Shown here piece by piece: positions 44,143-52,970 of a stretch of DNA of 64,000 bases (its first letter is position 1; the number at the start of each line of letters is the position of its first letter). The notes beneath the pieces were generated by a model, which was not told the origin of the DNA, made no database searches, and saw only the letters and a program-made list of their open reading frames with translations. Source of the stretch: Actinomycetota bacterium (lineage in GTDB: Bacteria; Actinomycetota; Actinomycetes; Mycobacteriales; Micromonosporaceae). The position numbers were made by a program, and so were the translations under genes. Where the stretch lies: contig VAWN01000100.1 of the NCBI GenBank assembly GCA_005885555.1, positions 70,481 through 134,480 of the forward strand. Direction: 5' to 3'.

Positions 44143-45288
44143 TCACCCCTTCGCCAGGTGCCGGGCGATGACCATGCGTTGGATCTGGTTGGTGCCCTCG
44201 ACGATCTGCAGCACCTTGGCCTCGCGCATGTAGCGCTCGACCGGGTGGTCGGCCACGTAGCCGGCGCCGCCGAGCACCTGTACCGCGTCCGTGGTCACCC
44301 GCATCGCCATGTCGGTGGCGAACAGCTTGGCCTTGGCCGCCTCCTGGCTGTACGGCCGGCCGGCGTCCTTGAGCCGGGCCGCCCACAGCGTCTGGGCCCG
44401 GGCCGCGGACACCGCCGTGGCCATGTCGGCGAGCAGGAAGCCCACCCCCTGGAAGTCGATGATCGGCTGGCCGAACTGCTCGCGCCCGCGGGCGTAGCCG
44501 ACCGCGTAGTCCAGCGCCGCCTGGGCCAGGCCCACGGCGCACGCCGCGATGCCCAGCCGGCCGGCGTCCAGCGCCTGCATGGCGATGCGGAACCCGGCGC
44601 CCTCCTCGCCGATCAGCCGGTCCGCGGGGATGCGGGCGCCGTCGAAGGCGACCTGCGCGATGGGCGAGGCCCGCAACGCCATCGTGCGCTCCGCGGCCTG
44701 CGGCACGATGCCGGGGGTACCGGCGTCGGCGAGCAGGCACGAGATGCCCCGGGGACCGGGACCGCCAGTGCGGCAGAACACGTTGAAGAAGTCCGCGTGG
44801 TGCGCATGGGTGATCCATGCCTTGGTACCGGTCACCACGTACCCGTCGCCGTCACGCTGCGCCCGCGTGGTCATCGCACCCGCGTCGGAGCCACCGGCCG
44901 GCTCGGACAGGCAGTAGGCGCCGAGCAGCTCGCCGCCCAGCATGTCCGGCAGCAGCCGCTTGCGCTGCGCGTCGGTGCCGTGCGCGGCGACCGGGTAGCA
45001 GGACAGGGTGTGCACGCTGATCGCCTCCGCGGCGGCCAGCCAGCGCGCCGCGATCTCCTCGAGGACCTGCAGGTACACCTCGTACGGCTGGCCTCCGCCG
45101 CCGTACTCCTCGTCGTAGGGCAGCCCGAACAGGCCGGCGCGGCCCAGCAGGCGCAGCAGCTCGCGGGGGAACTCCCCGCGCGCCTCGAAGTCGGCGGCCC
45201 GGGGCGCGAGCTCGCGGTCGGCGATGTCGCACACGAGGGCCAGCAGGTCGGAGGCCTCCGGAGTGGGGAGGATGCGCTCGACGGTCAC
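44143..45288 (-). CDS. Acyl-CoA dehydrogenase
   Basis: 381 residues, complete. YCLSEPAGGSDAGAMTTRA and VVTGTKAWITHAHHADFFNVFCRTG are the FAD and substrate motifs; MREAKVLQIVEGTNQIQRMVIARHL gives the catalytic Glu in the short/butyryl-type position. It oxidises an acyl-CoA to the enoyl-CoA and passes electrons to ETF. Could serve butyryl-CoA from the lysine pathway or fatty acids; the sequence does not decide. GTG start at 45288, divergent from the exonuclease gene with 48 bases between. Confidence 0.92.
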   Translation of the reverse strand: MTVERILPTPEASDLLALVCDIADRELAPRAADFEARGEFPRELLRLLGRAGLFGLPYDEEYGGGGQPYEVYLQVLEEIAARWLAAAEAISVHTLSCYPVAAHGTDAQRKRLLPDMLGGELLGAYCLSEPAGGSDAGAMTTRAQRDGDGYVVTGTKAWITHAHHADFFNVFCRTGGPGPRGISCLLADAGTPGIVPQAAERTMALRASPIAQVAFDGARIPADRLIGEEGAGFRIAMQALDAGRLGIAACAVGLAQAALDYAVGYARGREQFGQPIIDFQGVGFLLADMATAVSAARAQTLWAARLKDAGRPYSQEAAKAKLFATDMAMRVTTDAVQVLGGAGYVADHPVERYMREAKVLQIVEGTNQIQRMVIARHLAKG

Positions 45289-45336
45289 CGGTCCAGCTTA
45301 ACGTTCGTTTGGGTGGCGCGTGGGACGCTTACTCCC

Positions 45337-46257
45337 GTGGACCGACCCCTGCTGCTCGTCGACGCGCCGAGCCTGTACTTCCGCGCCTACTTCGGGATAC
45401 CGGAGTCGGCCGCGCGCGCTGCCGACGGTACCCCGGTCAACGCCGTGCGCGGGTTCCTCGACATGCTCGCCACGCTGATCCGGGTACGCCGGCCGGACCG
45501 GGTGATCTGCGCGCTGGACGCGGACTGGCGACCGGCCTGGCGGGTGGCGCTGCTGCCGTCCTACAAGGCGCACCGGCTGGCGCCCGGCGGCGGTACCGGG
45601 GAGGTGGTACCCGACGGTCTGGTACCGCAGATCCCGATCATCCTCGACCTGCTCGCCGCGCTCGGCATCCCGGCGGTCGGCGCGGCCGGGTACGAGGCCG
45701 ACGACGTGCTCGGCACCCTGGCGACCCGCGAACCCGGGCCGGTCGAGGTGGCCTCCGGCGACCGGGACCTGTTCCAGCTCGTCGACGACGCCAAGCCGGT
45801 ACGGCTGCTGTACTGCGGCCGCGGCGTGGCCAGGCTGGAGGTGTTCGACGACGCCGGGGTACGGGCCAAGTACGGCGTACCGGCCGCCGGGTACGCCGAC
45901 TTCGCCGCGCTGCGTGGCGACCCGAGCGACGGCCTGCCCGGCGTGGCGGGCATCGGCGAGAAGACCGCCGCGCGCCTCGTCGACCGGTACGGCGACCTGG
46001 CCGGCATCCTCGCCGCGACCGAGGACAGCACCGCCGGCTTCGCCCCCGGGCTGCGTGCCAAGCTCGCCGCCGCCATCGAGTACCTCGCCGTGGCGCCGAC
46101 CGTCGTCCGGGTCGCCCGCGACATCGGGATGCCGCCGCTGACCGGTACCCTCCCCGCCGAACCGGTCGACCCGGACCGGCTGCTGGACCTGGCCGAGAAG
46201 TGGAACCTCGCCGGCCCGACCAAGCGCCTGGTCGACACGGTCTGCGGGGTCAACTGA
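45337..46257 (+). CDS. 5'-3' exonuclease, FEN/PIN family (polA-independent)
   Basis: 306 residues. The metal-binding acids sit in LLLVDAPSLYFRAYFG, ICALDADWRPAWR, GYEADDVLGTLA and VASGDRDLFQLV, and the helix-hairpin-helix arch is LRGDPSDGLPGVAGIGEKTAARLVDRYG. It corresponds to the exonuclease domain of DNA polymerase I and removes 5' flaps or RNA primers. Many actinobacteria carry this free-standing copy. GTG start at 45337. The end overlaps the helicase gene on the other strand by 8 bases. Confidence 0.9.
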   Translation: MDRPLLLVDAPSLYFRAYFGIPESAARAADGTPVNAVRGFLDMLATLIRVRRPDRVICALDADWRPAWRVALLPSYKAHRLAPGGGTGEVVPDGLVPQIPIILDLLAALGIPAVGAAGYEADDVLGTLATREPGPVEVASGDRDLFQLVDDAKPVRLLYCGRGVARLEVFDDAGVRAKYGVPAAGYADFAALRGDPSDGLPGVAGIGEKTAARLVDRYGDLAGILAATEDSTAGFAPGLRAKLAAAIEYLAVAPTVVRVARDIGMPPLTGTLPAEPVDPDRLLDLAEKWNLAGPTKRLVDTVCGVN

Positions 46258-48973
46258 TCGCGGTGTACGCCAGTACCCCCCGGTTGATCGCGGCCATCGC
46301 GGCCCGCGCGTTCTCCCGGACCGGCGACGCCGGGCCGACCGCCTCGGCGAGCTGGCCGAGCAGGTCGACCACCTGCCGCGCCCACCGGACGAAATCCCCG
46401 GCCGGCAGGTCGCCGTCCAGCCCCTCGGCACTGGCCAGCACCTTGGACAGCGGCTCGCCGCGGGCCCACCGGTAGATCGGCCAGACGAAGCCGGTGTCCG
46501 GCTCCCGGGTCAGCTCCAGCCCGCGGTCCGCCTCGTCGGCCTCCAGCGCCGACCAGGTGGCGAGGATCCGTTCCACCGCGTCGGTCACCGGGCCGCGCGG
46601 CAGGGTGATCCGCTCGTCGCCCTCCCGCCGCGCCTCGTAGACCACCACCGACAGCACCGCCGCCAGCTCCGCCGGGTTCAGCTGTTCGAACACGCCGCCG
46701 CGCACGCACTCGGCCACCAGCAGGTCGGCCTCGGTCCAGATCCGGGCGAGCATCCGGCCGGGCTCGGTGACCCGATCGCCGGCCAGGTACCCGCGGCCAC
46801 CCAACAGGTCGCAGACCCGGTCGAAGGTGCGGGCCAGCGAGCCGGTGCGCCCCTCGACCTTGCCGCGCAGCACCTCGGTGTCGCGCAGCAGCCGGTGCCG
46901 GCGCTCGGCCCAGCGGGCGTGCTCCTCGCGGTCCGGGCAGGCGTGGCACGGGTGTGCCCGCAGCTGGTGGCGCAGCCGGGCCAGCTCCGTGTCCTCGCCA
47001 TCGGCCCGGCGGGGTCCGCGCCGCCCGGCCCGCGCGTCCACCCCGGCCGCCCGCAGCGACGCGGCCAGGTCGCGCCGCTCGGCCGGCGAGCGGTGGTTGA
47101 AATGCCTCGGTACCCGGACCCGGCCGAGCGGCTCGACCGGACCGGCGAACTCGCCGGCGGACACCCGGCCGGCCCACCGGTCCTCGGTGAGCACCAGCGG
47201 TCGCGGTTCGCCGAACGCGCTGGTACCCGGATCGAGGATCACCGCGAGCCCGGCCCGCCGCCCGTGCGGTACCCGGATCACGTCGCCGACCTTCAGCCGT
47301 TCGATCGAGGCGGCCGCGGCCGCCTTGCGCGCGGCCGCGCTCTGCCTCGCCTGCGCCTTCTCCCGCTCGGTGATGGTCCGGCGGATCTCGAAGTACTCCG
47401 CGAAGTCGCCCAGCTCGCACTCCATCTCGGCGGCGTAGGCGTGCATCGTCTCGGTGTTGCGCTGCACCTGCCGGGCCAGCCCCACCACCGAGCGGTCGGC
47501 CTGGAACTGCGCGAACGAGGACTCCAGCAGCTCCCGCGCCGCCGCGCCGCCGACGGTGCCGACAAGGTTGACCGCCATGTTGTACGACGGCCGGAAGCTG
47601 GACCGCAGCGGATAGGTACGGGTCGAGGCGAGCCCGGCGACGTGCCGCGGGTCGACCTCGGGGCTCCACACCACGACCGCGTGCCCCTCGACGTCGATAC
47701 CGCGCCGGCCGGCCCGGCCGGTCAGCTGGGTGTACTCCCCCGGCGTCAGGTCGACGTGCTGCTCGCCGTTGAACTTGACCAGCCGCTCCAGCACCACGCA
47801 GCGGGCCGGCATGTTGATACCCAGCGCCAGCGTCTCGGTGGCGAACACCGCCTTGACCAGGCCGCGGACGAACAGCTCCTCGACGATCTCCTTGAACGCC
47901 GGCAGCATCCCGGCGTGGTGCGCGGCGAGGCCCCGCTCCAGGCCGTCCAGCCACTCCCAGTAGCCGAGCACGTTGAGGTCCTCGGCCGGCATGTCGGCGG
48001 TGCGCGACTCGGCGATCGCCCGGATCTCGGCCCGCTCGTCCGGCGTGGTCAGCCGCAGCCCGGCCTGCAGGCACTGCTGCACCGCGGCGTCGCAGCCGGC
48101 CCGGCTGAAGATGAACAGGATCGCCGGCAGCAGGCCCTCGCGGTCGAGCCGGTCGACGACGTCGGAACGGTATGCGACCGGGCCGCGCCGGCTGCGCCCG
48201 CGGCGCGGGTCGCCGTCGATGCGCCGCGCCAGCTCCCGGGTGTAGCGCAGCAGCTCCGGATGCACGTCGTGCTTCTGCGCCGCCTCGGCGTCGTGGAACA
48301 GGTCGAACATCCGCTTGCCGACCAGCATGTGCTGCCACAGCGGTACCGGCCGGTGCTCGCTGACCACCACCTCGGTGTGCCCGCGGACGGTGACCAGCCA
48401 GTCGGCGAACTCCTCGGTGTTGGACACGGTGGCCGACAGCGAGACCAGGGTGACCGACGCGGGCAGATGGATGATCACCTCTTCCCAGACCGCGCCGCGG
48501 AACCGGTCGGCCAGGTAGTGCACCTCGTCCATGACCACGTAGGACAGCCCGGAAAGCGTGTCCGAGCCGGCGTAGAGCATGTTGCGCAGCACCTCGGTGG
48601 TCATCACCACCACCGCCGCGTCACCGTTGATCGAGTTGTCGCCGGTCAGCAGGCCGACCCGCGCGGCGCCGTAGCGGCGCACCAGGTCGTGGAACTTCTG
48701 GTTGGACAGCGCCTTGATCGGCGTGGTGTAGAAGCACTTGCGGCCCTGCGCGAGCGCCAGGTGCACGGCGAACTCGCCGACGACGGTCTTGCCGGCGCCG
48801 GTCGGCGCGCACACCAGCACCCCGCTGCCGCGTTCCAGCGCCTCGCACGCGTCGCGCTGGAACGGGTCCAGGTCGAAGCCCAGGTCGTCGGCGAAGTCGG
48901 CCAGCGCGGGCGACCGGGCGGCCGCGGCACTCCGCCGGCGGGCCAGGTCGTACCGCTCGGCGGGGCTGGTCAT
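46250..48973 (-). CDS. helY: HelY/Ski2-like DEVH-box RNA helicase
   Basis: 907 residues. Walker A APTGAGKT (56-63), DEVH (149-152), SLSATVSN, the motif VI GRAGRRG and the Ski2-type C-terminal helical region with DSHCT-like end are present; after about 560 an Mtr4/SpoU-type arch (VLTEDRWAGRVS, PLGRVRVP) follows. The actinobacterial HelY family acts in RNA processing. It has no N-terminal extension. ATG at 48971-48973. It converges with the exonuclease; upstream it is divergent from the HAD gene. Confidence 0.9.
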   Translation of the reverse strand: MTSPAERYDLARRRSAAAARSPALADFADDLGFDLDPFQRDACEALERGSGVLVCAPTGAGKTVVGEFAVHLALAQGRKCFYTTPIKALSNQKFHDLVRRYGAARVGLLTGDNSINGDAAVVVMTTEVLRNMLYAGSDTLSGLSYVVMDEVHYLADRFRGAVWEEVIIHLPASVTLVSLSATVSNTEEFADWLVTVRGHTEVVVSEHRPVPLWQHMLVGKRMFDLFHDAEAAQKHDVHPELLRYTRELARRIDGDPRRGRSRRGPVAYRSDVVDRLDREGLLPAILFIFSRAGCDAAVQQCLQAGLRLTTPDERAEIRAIAESRTADMPAEDLNVLGYWEWLDGLERGLAAHHAGMLPAFKEIVEELFVRGLVKAVFATETLALGINMPARCVVLERLVKFNGEQHVDLTPGEYTQLTGRAGRRGIDVEGHAVVVWSPEVDPRHVAGLASTRTYPLRSSFRPSYNMAVNLVGTVGGAAARELLESSFAQFQADRSVVGLARQVQRNTETMHAYAAEMECELGDFAEYFEIRRTITEREKAQARQSAAARKAAAAASIERLKVGDVIRVPHGRRAGLAVILDPGTSAFGEPRPLVLTEDRWAGRVSAGEFAGPVEPLGRVRVPRHFNHRSPAERRDLAASLRAAGVDARAGRRGPRRADGEDTELARLRHQLRAHPCHACPDREEHARWAERRHRLLRDTEVLRGKVEGRTGSLARTFDRVCDLLGGRGYLAGDRVTEPGRMLARIWTEADLLVAECVRGGVFEQLNPAELAAVLSVVVYEARREGDERITLPRGPVTDAVERILATWSALEADEADRGLELTREPDTGFVWPIYRWARGEPLSKVLASAEGLDGDLPAGDFVRWARQVVDLLGQLAEAVGPASPVRENARAAMAAINRGVLAYTAIS

Positions 48974-49072
48974 GCCTCAAGGCTAGGCCATCCGGTGCAA
49001 CACCTCGTGCCGGCCGGGCACGGCGCAGGCACCCGCCGCGACCGCCGGTACCGGTCGGTTATCGTGCCAACC

Positions 49073-49789
49073 GTGGAACAAGACGGACCGCCGGGTACGA
49101 CGCCGCCCTCGGCGGTCCTGTTCGACTTCCACGGAACCCTGGCCCAGGTCGAGGACCCGGTGCAGTGGGTACGGGCGGCGGCCGCGGCCTGTGGCCGGCA
49201 CCTGGACCGGGCCGAGGCCACCGCGCTGGCCGACCGGCTGGTCACCGCCGGGCGCGCGGGCGGCCCGCCACCGCGCCGGGTACCGCCGCACCTGGCCGAG
49301 GTCTACGCCGAGCGGGACCTGTACCAGCACGCCCACCGGGCCGCCTACGTCGGCCTCGCCGAGACGGTGCCGTCCGGCGTGGACGGGCTGCCCGAGGCGC
49401 TCTACGAGCGGCTGCTGTGCCCGGACGGCTGGCTGGCCTACCGGGACACCCGCGCGATCCTGGCCGAGCTGCACGCCCGCGGGGTACCCGTCGCGGTGGT
49501 CAGCAACATCGGCTTCGACATCCGGCCGCTGGCCGAGGCGCTGGGCTTCGCCGGGTACATCGACGCCTACGTGCTGTCCTACGAGCTCGGCTACTGCAAG
49601 CCCGACCCGGCGGCGTTCGTCGCCGCGTGCGCCGCGATCGGCGCCGAACCGCAGCACGCGCTGATGGTCGGCGACACCCCGACCGACGCCGCCGCGGTAC
49701 TCGCCGGCTGCCGCGCCTACGTCCTGCCGGCCGCCCCGCCGGGCGCGGAGAACGGCCTGTCGGCGGTGCTGTCCCTGCTGCGTGGATGA
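49073..49789 (+). CDS. HAD-superfamily hydrolase with a His-substituted motif I
   Basis: 238 residues. Motif I reads LFDFHGTLA: D18 is the nucleophile but the second acid, normally Asp, is His20. VAVVSNIGFD is motif II, CKPDPAAF motif III and MVGDTPTDAAA motif IV, so the fold is complete. Loss of the general acid lowers phosphatase rate in tested HADs; some actinobacterial members share DFHGT. Substrate unknown. GTG at 49073 used; a second GTG three codons earlier is also in frame. The hsp20 control site follows closely after its stop. Confidence 0.85.
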   Translation: MEQDGPPGTTPPSAVLFDFHGTLAQVEDPVQWVRAAAAACGRHLDRAEATALADRLVTAGRAGGPPPRRVPPHLAEVYAERDLYQHAHRAAYVGLAETVPSGVDGLPEALYERLLCPDGWLAYRDTRAILAELHARGVPVAVVSNIGFDIRPLAEALGFAGYIDAYVLSYELGYCKPDPAAFVAACAAIGAEPQHALMVGDTPTDAAAVLAGCRAYVLPAAPPGAENGLSAVLSLLRG

Positions 49790-49800
49790 ACCCCGCGGTG

Positions 49801-49827
49801 CTGGCACTCTCCAGCCGAGAGTGCTAA
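49801..49827. promoter_or_regulatory. CIRCE element (HrcA operator) upstream of hsp20
   Basis: CTGGCACTC (49801-49809), a 9-base spacer, and GAGTGCTAA (49819-49827). The right arm is the exact CIRCE half-site and the left arm differs from TTAGCACTC at two positions. It lies 57 bases before the hsp20 ATG. HrcA usually governs groEL operons, so its use here is notable. Confidence 0.82.
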
Positions 49828-49884
49828 CCTCACCGTTGGTGGCCCGGCAGGGCGCCGGGCGGGTTTGACGGAGGTGACGTCACG

Positions 49885-50358
49885 ATGCCATTGATGCGAT
49901 GGGACCCCTTCACGGCGCTGGCGCGCCTGGACGACGAGTTCGACGACCTGGTGCGGCGCAGCTTCGGTGCCGCCTCGTACCAGTACGTGCCGGCCGTGGA
50001 GATGGCGACCGAGGGCGGCGACGTGGTGATCACGCTGGAGCTGCCCGGCGTGGACATCAACGACATCGACATCGAGGTGGCGGAGGGCCGGCTGACGATC
50101 AGCGGCGAGCGCCGCGACACCCGCGAGGACACGAAGGGCAAGGTACTGGTCCGGGAGATGCGCTACGGCGCGTTCCGGCGCACCTTCCAGCTCCCCGACG
50201 GGATCACCGCCGAGCAGGTGGAGGCGGAGGCCGACCGCGGTCTGCTGCGGGTACGGGTGAAGAACGTGACCAAGCCCGTGGTACCGCCGAGGAAGATCGA
50301 CATCAGGTCCGGATCCGGCCCGAAGACCATCGAGTCCAAGGCGGCCGAAAGCAAGTGA
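49885..50358 (+). CDS. hsp20: Hsp20/alpha-crystallin small heat-shock protein
   Basis: 157 residues. The alpha-crystallin domain spans about 40-135: VPAVEMATEGGDVVITLELPGVDINDIDIEV, LTISGERR, EMRYGAFRRTFQLPDGI and GLLRVRVKN are the conserved strands. N-terminal WDPFTALARLDDEFDDLVRRSFG is the usual oligomer arm; a short Lys-rich tail follows. It holds unfolding proteins in a refoldable state. GGAGGTG precedes the ATG. Controlled by the CIRCE box at 49801 and ended by a strong hairpin. Confidence 0.95.
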   Translation: MPLMRWDPFTALARLDDEFDDLVRRSFGAASYQYVPAVEMATEGGDVVITLELPGVDINDIDIEVAEGRLTISGERRDTREDTKGKVLVREMRYGAFRRTFQLPDGITAEQVEAEADRGLLRVRVKNVTKPVVPPRKIDIRSGSGPKTIESKAAESK

Positions 50359-50365
50359 CCGCACG

Positions 50366-50405
50366 CGTTCGGGGAGCGGTGCCGTGCGGCGCCGCTCCCC
50401 GAACG
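50366..50405. terminator. 14-bp hairpin terminator between hsp20 and the lipid kinase
   Basis: CGTTCGGGGAGCGG at 50366-50379 pairs exactly with 50392-50405 around a 12-base loop. It ends hsp20 and touches the stop of the converging kinase gene at 50407. Confidence 0.8.
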
Positions 50406-50406
50406 G

Positions 50407-51306
50407 TCAGCACAGCAGGGTCAGCGCGCCGGGTACGCAGGTGGCGGTCAGCGGCAGCGGCCCGATCCGCTCCCCGTCGGCGTAGGCGGTGATGCCGGGC
50501 GCGTCCACGGTAACCGTCCGGGCCCGGTGCGCGGTGACCAGCACGTGCCCGATGTGGGTACCGCGCCGCACCCGGGGCAGGATCCGAACCAGGCCGGCCC
50601 GGGTGAACCGGCCACCGACCACGATGTCCAGCAGCCCGTCGGTCGGGTCGGCGTCCGGGGCGATCCGGAACCCGCCGCCGTAGCAGGCGGTGTTGGCGAT
50701 CGCGACGAGTACCGCGTCGACACTGGTACCGGCACCGTCGAGCCCGAGCTGGTAGGTGCGCGGCCGTAACCGCAGCAGCTCGTTGAAGATCGCCACGTCG
50801 TACCGGCGCGGCCCGCGCGGGTACCGCATCCCGTTGGCCCGCTCGTTGACGATCGCGTCGAACCCGGCACCGAGCACCCCGGCGAACCAGCGCTGCGTCC
50901 CGCCGGACAGCGCCACCCGGCCCAGGTCGACCGCGCGGGTGCGCCCGGTTCGCAGCGCCTCGGCGACCGCTTCGGCGGCGGCCAGCGCACCGGTCGGCAG
51001 GCCGAGGTTGGTGGCGATGTCGTTGCCGGTACCGGCCGGCACGATCCCGAACGGCACCGGGGTACCGGCGACCGCCTGCAGGGCGAGGTGCACGGTACCG
51101 TCGCCGCCGACCGCGACCAGCGCACCGGCCCCGGCGTCGAGCGCCGCCCGGCAGGCCGCGGGCGCGGCGGTACCGGTGTCCGCGGCGACCACCTCGACCG
51201 CCCGGCCGCTTGCGGCGAGCGCCTGCAGTACCGCGGGCAGCAGGCCACGGTGCCGGCCGCGCCCGGCGGTCGGGTTGACGAGAACGGCCACCGGCCCGGT
51301 CGGCAT
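50407..51306 (-). CDS. Diacylglycerol-kinase-family lipid kinase
   Basis: 299 residues. NPTAGRGRHR near the start and GGDGT at 67-71 are the nucleotide site of the DagK/YegS catalytic domain; VPAGTGNDIATNLG and GGGFRIAPDADPTDGLLDIVV are further family marks. It would phosphorylate a diacylglycerol or other lipid alcohol at the membrane. Nine bases downstream of tatC, thus in the pafBC-tat transcript. Close relatives in mycobacteria are tied to phosphatidylinositol mannoside metabolism only by analogy. Confidence 0.87.
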   Translation of the reverse strand: MPTGPVAVLVNPTAGRGRHRGLLPAVLQALAASGRAVEVVAADTGTAAPAACRAALDAGAGALVAVGGDGTVHLALQAVAGTPVPFGIVPAGTGNDIATNLGLPTGALAAAEAVAEALRTGRTRAVDLGRVALSGGTQRWFAGVLGAGFDAIVNERANGMRYPRGPRRYDVAIFNELLRLRPRTYQLGLDGAGTSVDAVLVAIANTACYGGGFRIAPDADPTDGLLDIVVGGRFTRAGLVRILPRVRRGTHIGHVLVTAHRARTVTVDAPGITAYADGERIGPLPLTATCVPGALTLLC

Positions 51307-51315
51307 GGCGGCCGC

Positions 51316-52266
51316 CTAGGTCATGTCGTCGTAGCGGCGGTCCAGCGCCCGCGGCGGCGCGACCGGCTCGATCCGGTCGACCGGCGGTCCGGCCTCGACC
51401 GGGTCGACGTCGAACTCCAGCGGGGAGATGTCGTCGTCACCGATGTCACCGAACTCGGCACGCTGGGCGCGGGCCCGCCGCCGGTCGTTGAAGTAGGCGA
51501 ACAGCACCGCGCCGAAGTACAGCGAGCTGAGCGCGAGACCCATCATCGACATGCCGAACGGGTCGGCGGTCGGCACGGTGATCGCGGAGAACAGGAAGAA
51601 CACGAAGACGGCGATCCGCCACCAGCCGAGCAGGCGCCGGGCGCTGGCGATGCCGGCGAGGTTGAACAGCACGACGACCAGCGGGAACTCGAACGCGACG
51701 CCGAACAGCAGCATGAAGTTCGTGATGAACTTGACGTATCCGCTGACCTCCAGCGCGGTCGTCACGTTCGACGGGGTGAACTGAAGCAGGAACGCCAGGC
51801 CCTTGGCGACGACCAGGTAGGCGAGTACCGCGCCGACCGCGAACAGCGGTGCGGCGATGCCGGCGAACCAGTATGCCCAGCGGCGCTCGTTCTTGTGCAG
51901 GCCGGGTGCGACGAACGCCCAGAGCTGGTAAAGCCAGAGCGGCCCGGCGAGGACCAGCCCGATCCACAGGGCCAGTTGCAGCTTGAGCGTGAAGACGTCC
52001 GTCAGGCCCGTCTGCAGCAGGTTGCACTGGCCGGGCTGGCCGAGCGCGGGCTTGCCGCGGCTGCTCATGTAGCTGCAGTACGGCTGGGTGATGAAGTTGA
52101 GCACCCAGCCGGAGAAGAACCAACCTACGATCATCCCGGCGAGCACGGCCAGCGACGACTTGAACAGCCGGCTACGCAGCTCCTGCAGGTGCTCCAGCAG
52201 GGTCATCGAGCCGTCGGCGGCCCGCTGGAACTGGGACCGACCCCGCCGACGAGGCAGCATCTTCAT
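51316..52266 (-). CDS. tatC: Sec-independent translocase subunit TatC
   Basis: 316 residues with six membrane helices. MTLLEHLQELRSRLFKS is the conserved cytoplasmic start that recognises the twin-arginine signal, and FVAPGLHKNERRW and FPLVVVLFNLAGI are conserved loops. It has an N-terminal basic stretch and a C-terminal acidic tail of about 45 residues (GDIGDDDISPLEFDVDP). It pairs with TatA, 13 bases upstream. ATG at 52264-52266. Confidence 0.94.
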   Translation of the reverse strand: MKMLPRRRGRSQFQRAADGSMTLLEHLQELRSRLFKSSLAVLAGMIVGWFFSGWVLNFITQPYCSYMSSRGKPALGQPGQCNLLQTGLTDVFTLKLQLALWIGLVLAGPLWLYQLWAFVAPGLHKNERRWAYWFAGIAAPLFAVGAVLAYLVVAKGLAFLLQFTPSNVTTALEVSGYVKFITNFMLLFGVAFEFPLVVVLFNLAGIASARRLLGWWRIAVFVFFLFSAITVPTADPFGMSMMGLALSSLYFGAVLFAYFNDRRRARAQRAEFGDIGDDDISPLEFDVDPVEAGPPVDRIEPVAPPRALDRRYDDMT

Positions 52267-52279
52267 CGGCGGTGCCCGG

Positions 52280-52537
52280 CTATTTGTCGCGGACCCGCTC
52301 GACCGGGTCGGTGACCGGCGGCGGTGGCGGGGTTACCTGGCCTTCCAGCGGCTGGCGGCCGGACGGCGCCTCGGCCTTGCCGGCGACATCGTCCTCGGCC
52401 AGGCCCTTGGTCTCGGCCTTGAGGATGCGCATCGACCGCCCGAGCGAGCGGGCGGCGTCGGGCAGACGCTTCGCGCCGAACAGCAGGATCAGCACCACCA
52501 CCAGGACGGCGATGTGCCAGGGTCGGACAAAACCCAT
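52280..52537 (-). CDS. tatA: Twin-arginine translocase subunit TatA
   Basis: 85 residues. MGFVRPWHIAVLVVVLILLFGAKRLPDAARSLGRSMRI has one membrane helix, the FGxKRLPD hinge and the amphipathic helix; the Pro-rich tail ends DPVERVRDK. TatA oligomers form the pore for folded proteins. Start at 52537 with GAGGTGG upstream; earlier in-frame ATGs give an extra 37 residues with no match. TatB is not in the window, as is normal for many actinobacteria that keep it elsewhere. Confidence 0.93.
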   Translation of the reverse strand: MGFVRPWHIAVLVVVLILLFGAKRLPDAARSLGRSMRILKAETKGLAEDDVAGKAEAPSGRQPLEGQVTPPPPPVTDPVERVRDK

Positions 52538-52644
52538 CGGAGGCCACCTCACTGTCTCGCCCGGGGACGAGACCCATCGTACGTGCACGGCAACGGACCC
52601 GGCCGCCCGCGCCGCGCAAGTCTTGCCCGCGCTGGGCGGGTTCG

Positions 52645-52905
52645 TCAACCTTTCCCGGCCAACGGTGGCCGGGTGCGGCCCGCGTCCAGCCGTTGCTGTA
52701 CCCCGGCCGCCTGCTCGGCCAACTCCTCCAGGTGTTCCTGCAGGTGCCCGAGTGACGCCTGCAGCGCCTGCGCCTTGCGCATCCGCTGCTGCGTGCGGCC
52801 CGCCGCCCGGGCCAGGTCAACCAGCCGGAGCAGGACCGACAGCGCCAGGAGTACCAGCACCAGCAGCTCGACGCCGACGATGCCCAGCGCCACCCACCAC
52901 CACAT
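52645..52905 (-). CDS. Small N-terminal-anchored coiled-coil protein
   Basis: 86 residues. MWWWVALGIVGVELLVLVLLALSVLLRLVDLA is a single membrane helix, followed by a coiled coil at about 36-72 rich in Gln, Leu and Arg (QQRMRKAQALQASLGHLQEHLEELAEQ). Unknown family. It lies between pafC and tatA in the same direction, so it belongs to the pafBC-tat transcript and might help at the membrane, but no role can be given. Start at 52905 lacks a clear ribosome site. Confidence 0.65.
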   Translation of the reverse strand: MWWWVALGIVGVELLVLVLLALSVLLRLVDLARAAGRTQQRMRKAQALQASLGHLQEHLEELAEQAAGVQQRLDAGRTRPPLAGKG

Positions 52906-52970
52906 GACAGACAAGAATAGTGCGGCGGGACGCCGCTCCTCCCGCGAGGACCGGCTCACCGCGAGACGGC

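Noticed and set aside
49790..49884. HAIR (HspR) site at hsp20
   Set aside because: CTTGAGT/ACTCAAG is absent; the visible repeat has CIRCE spacing and sequence.
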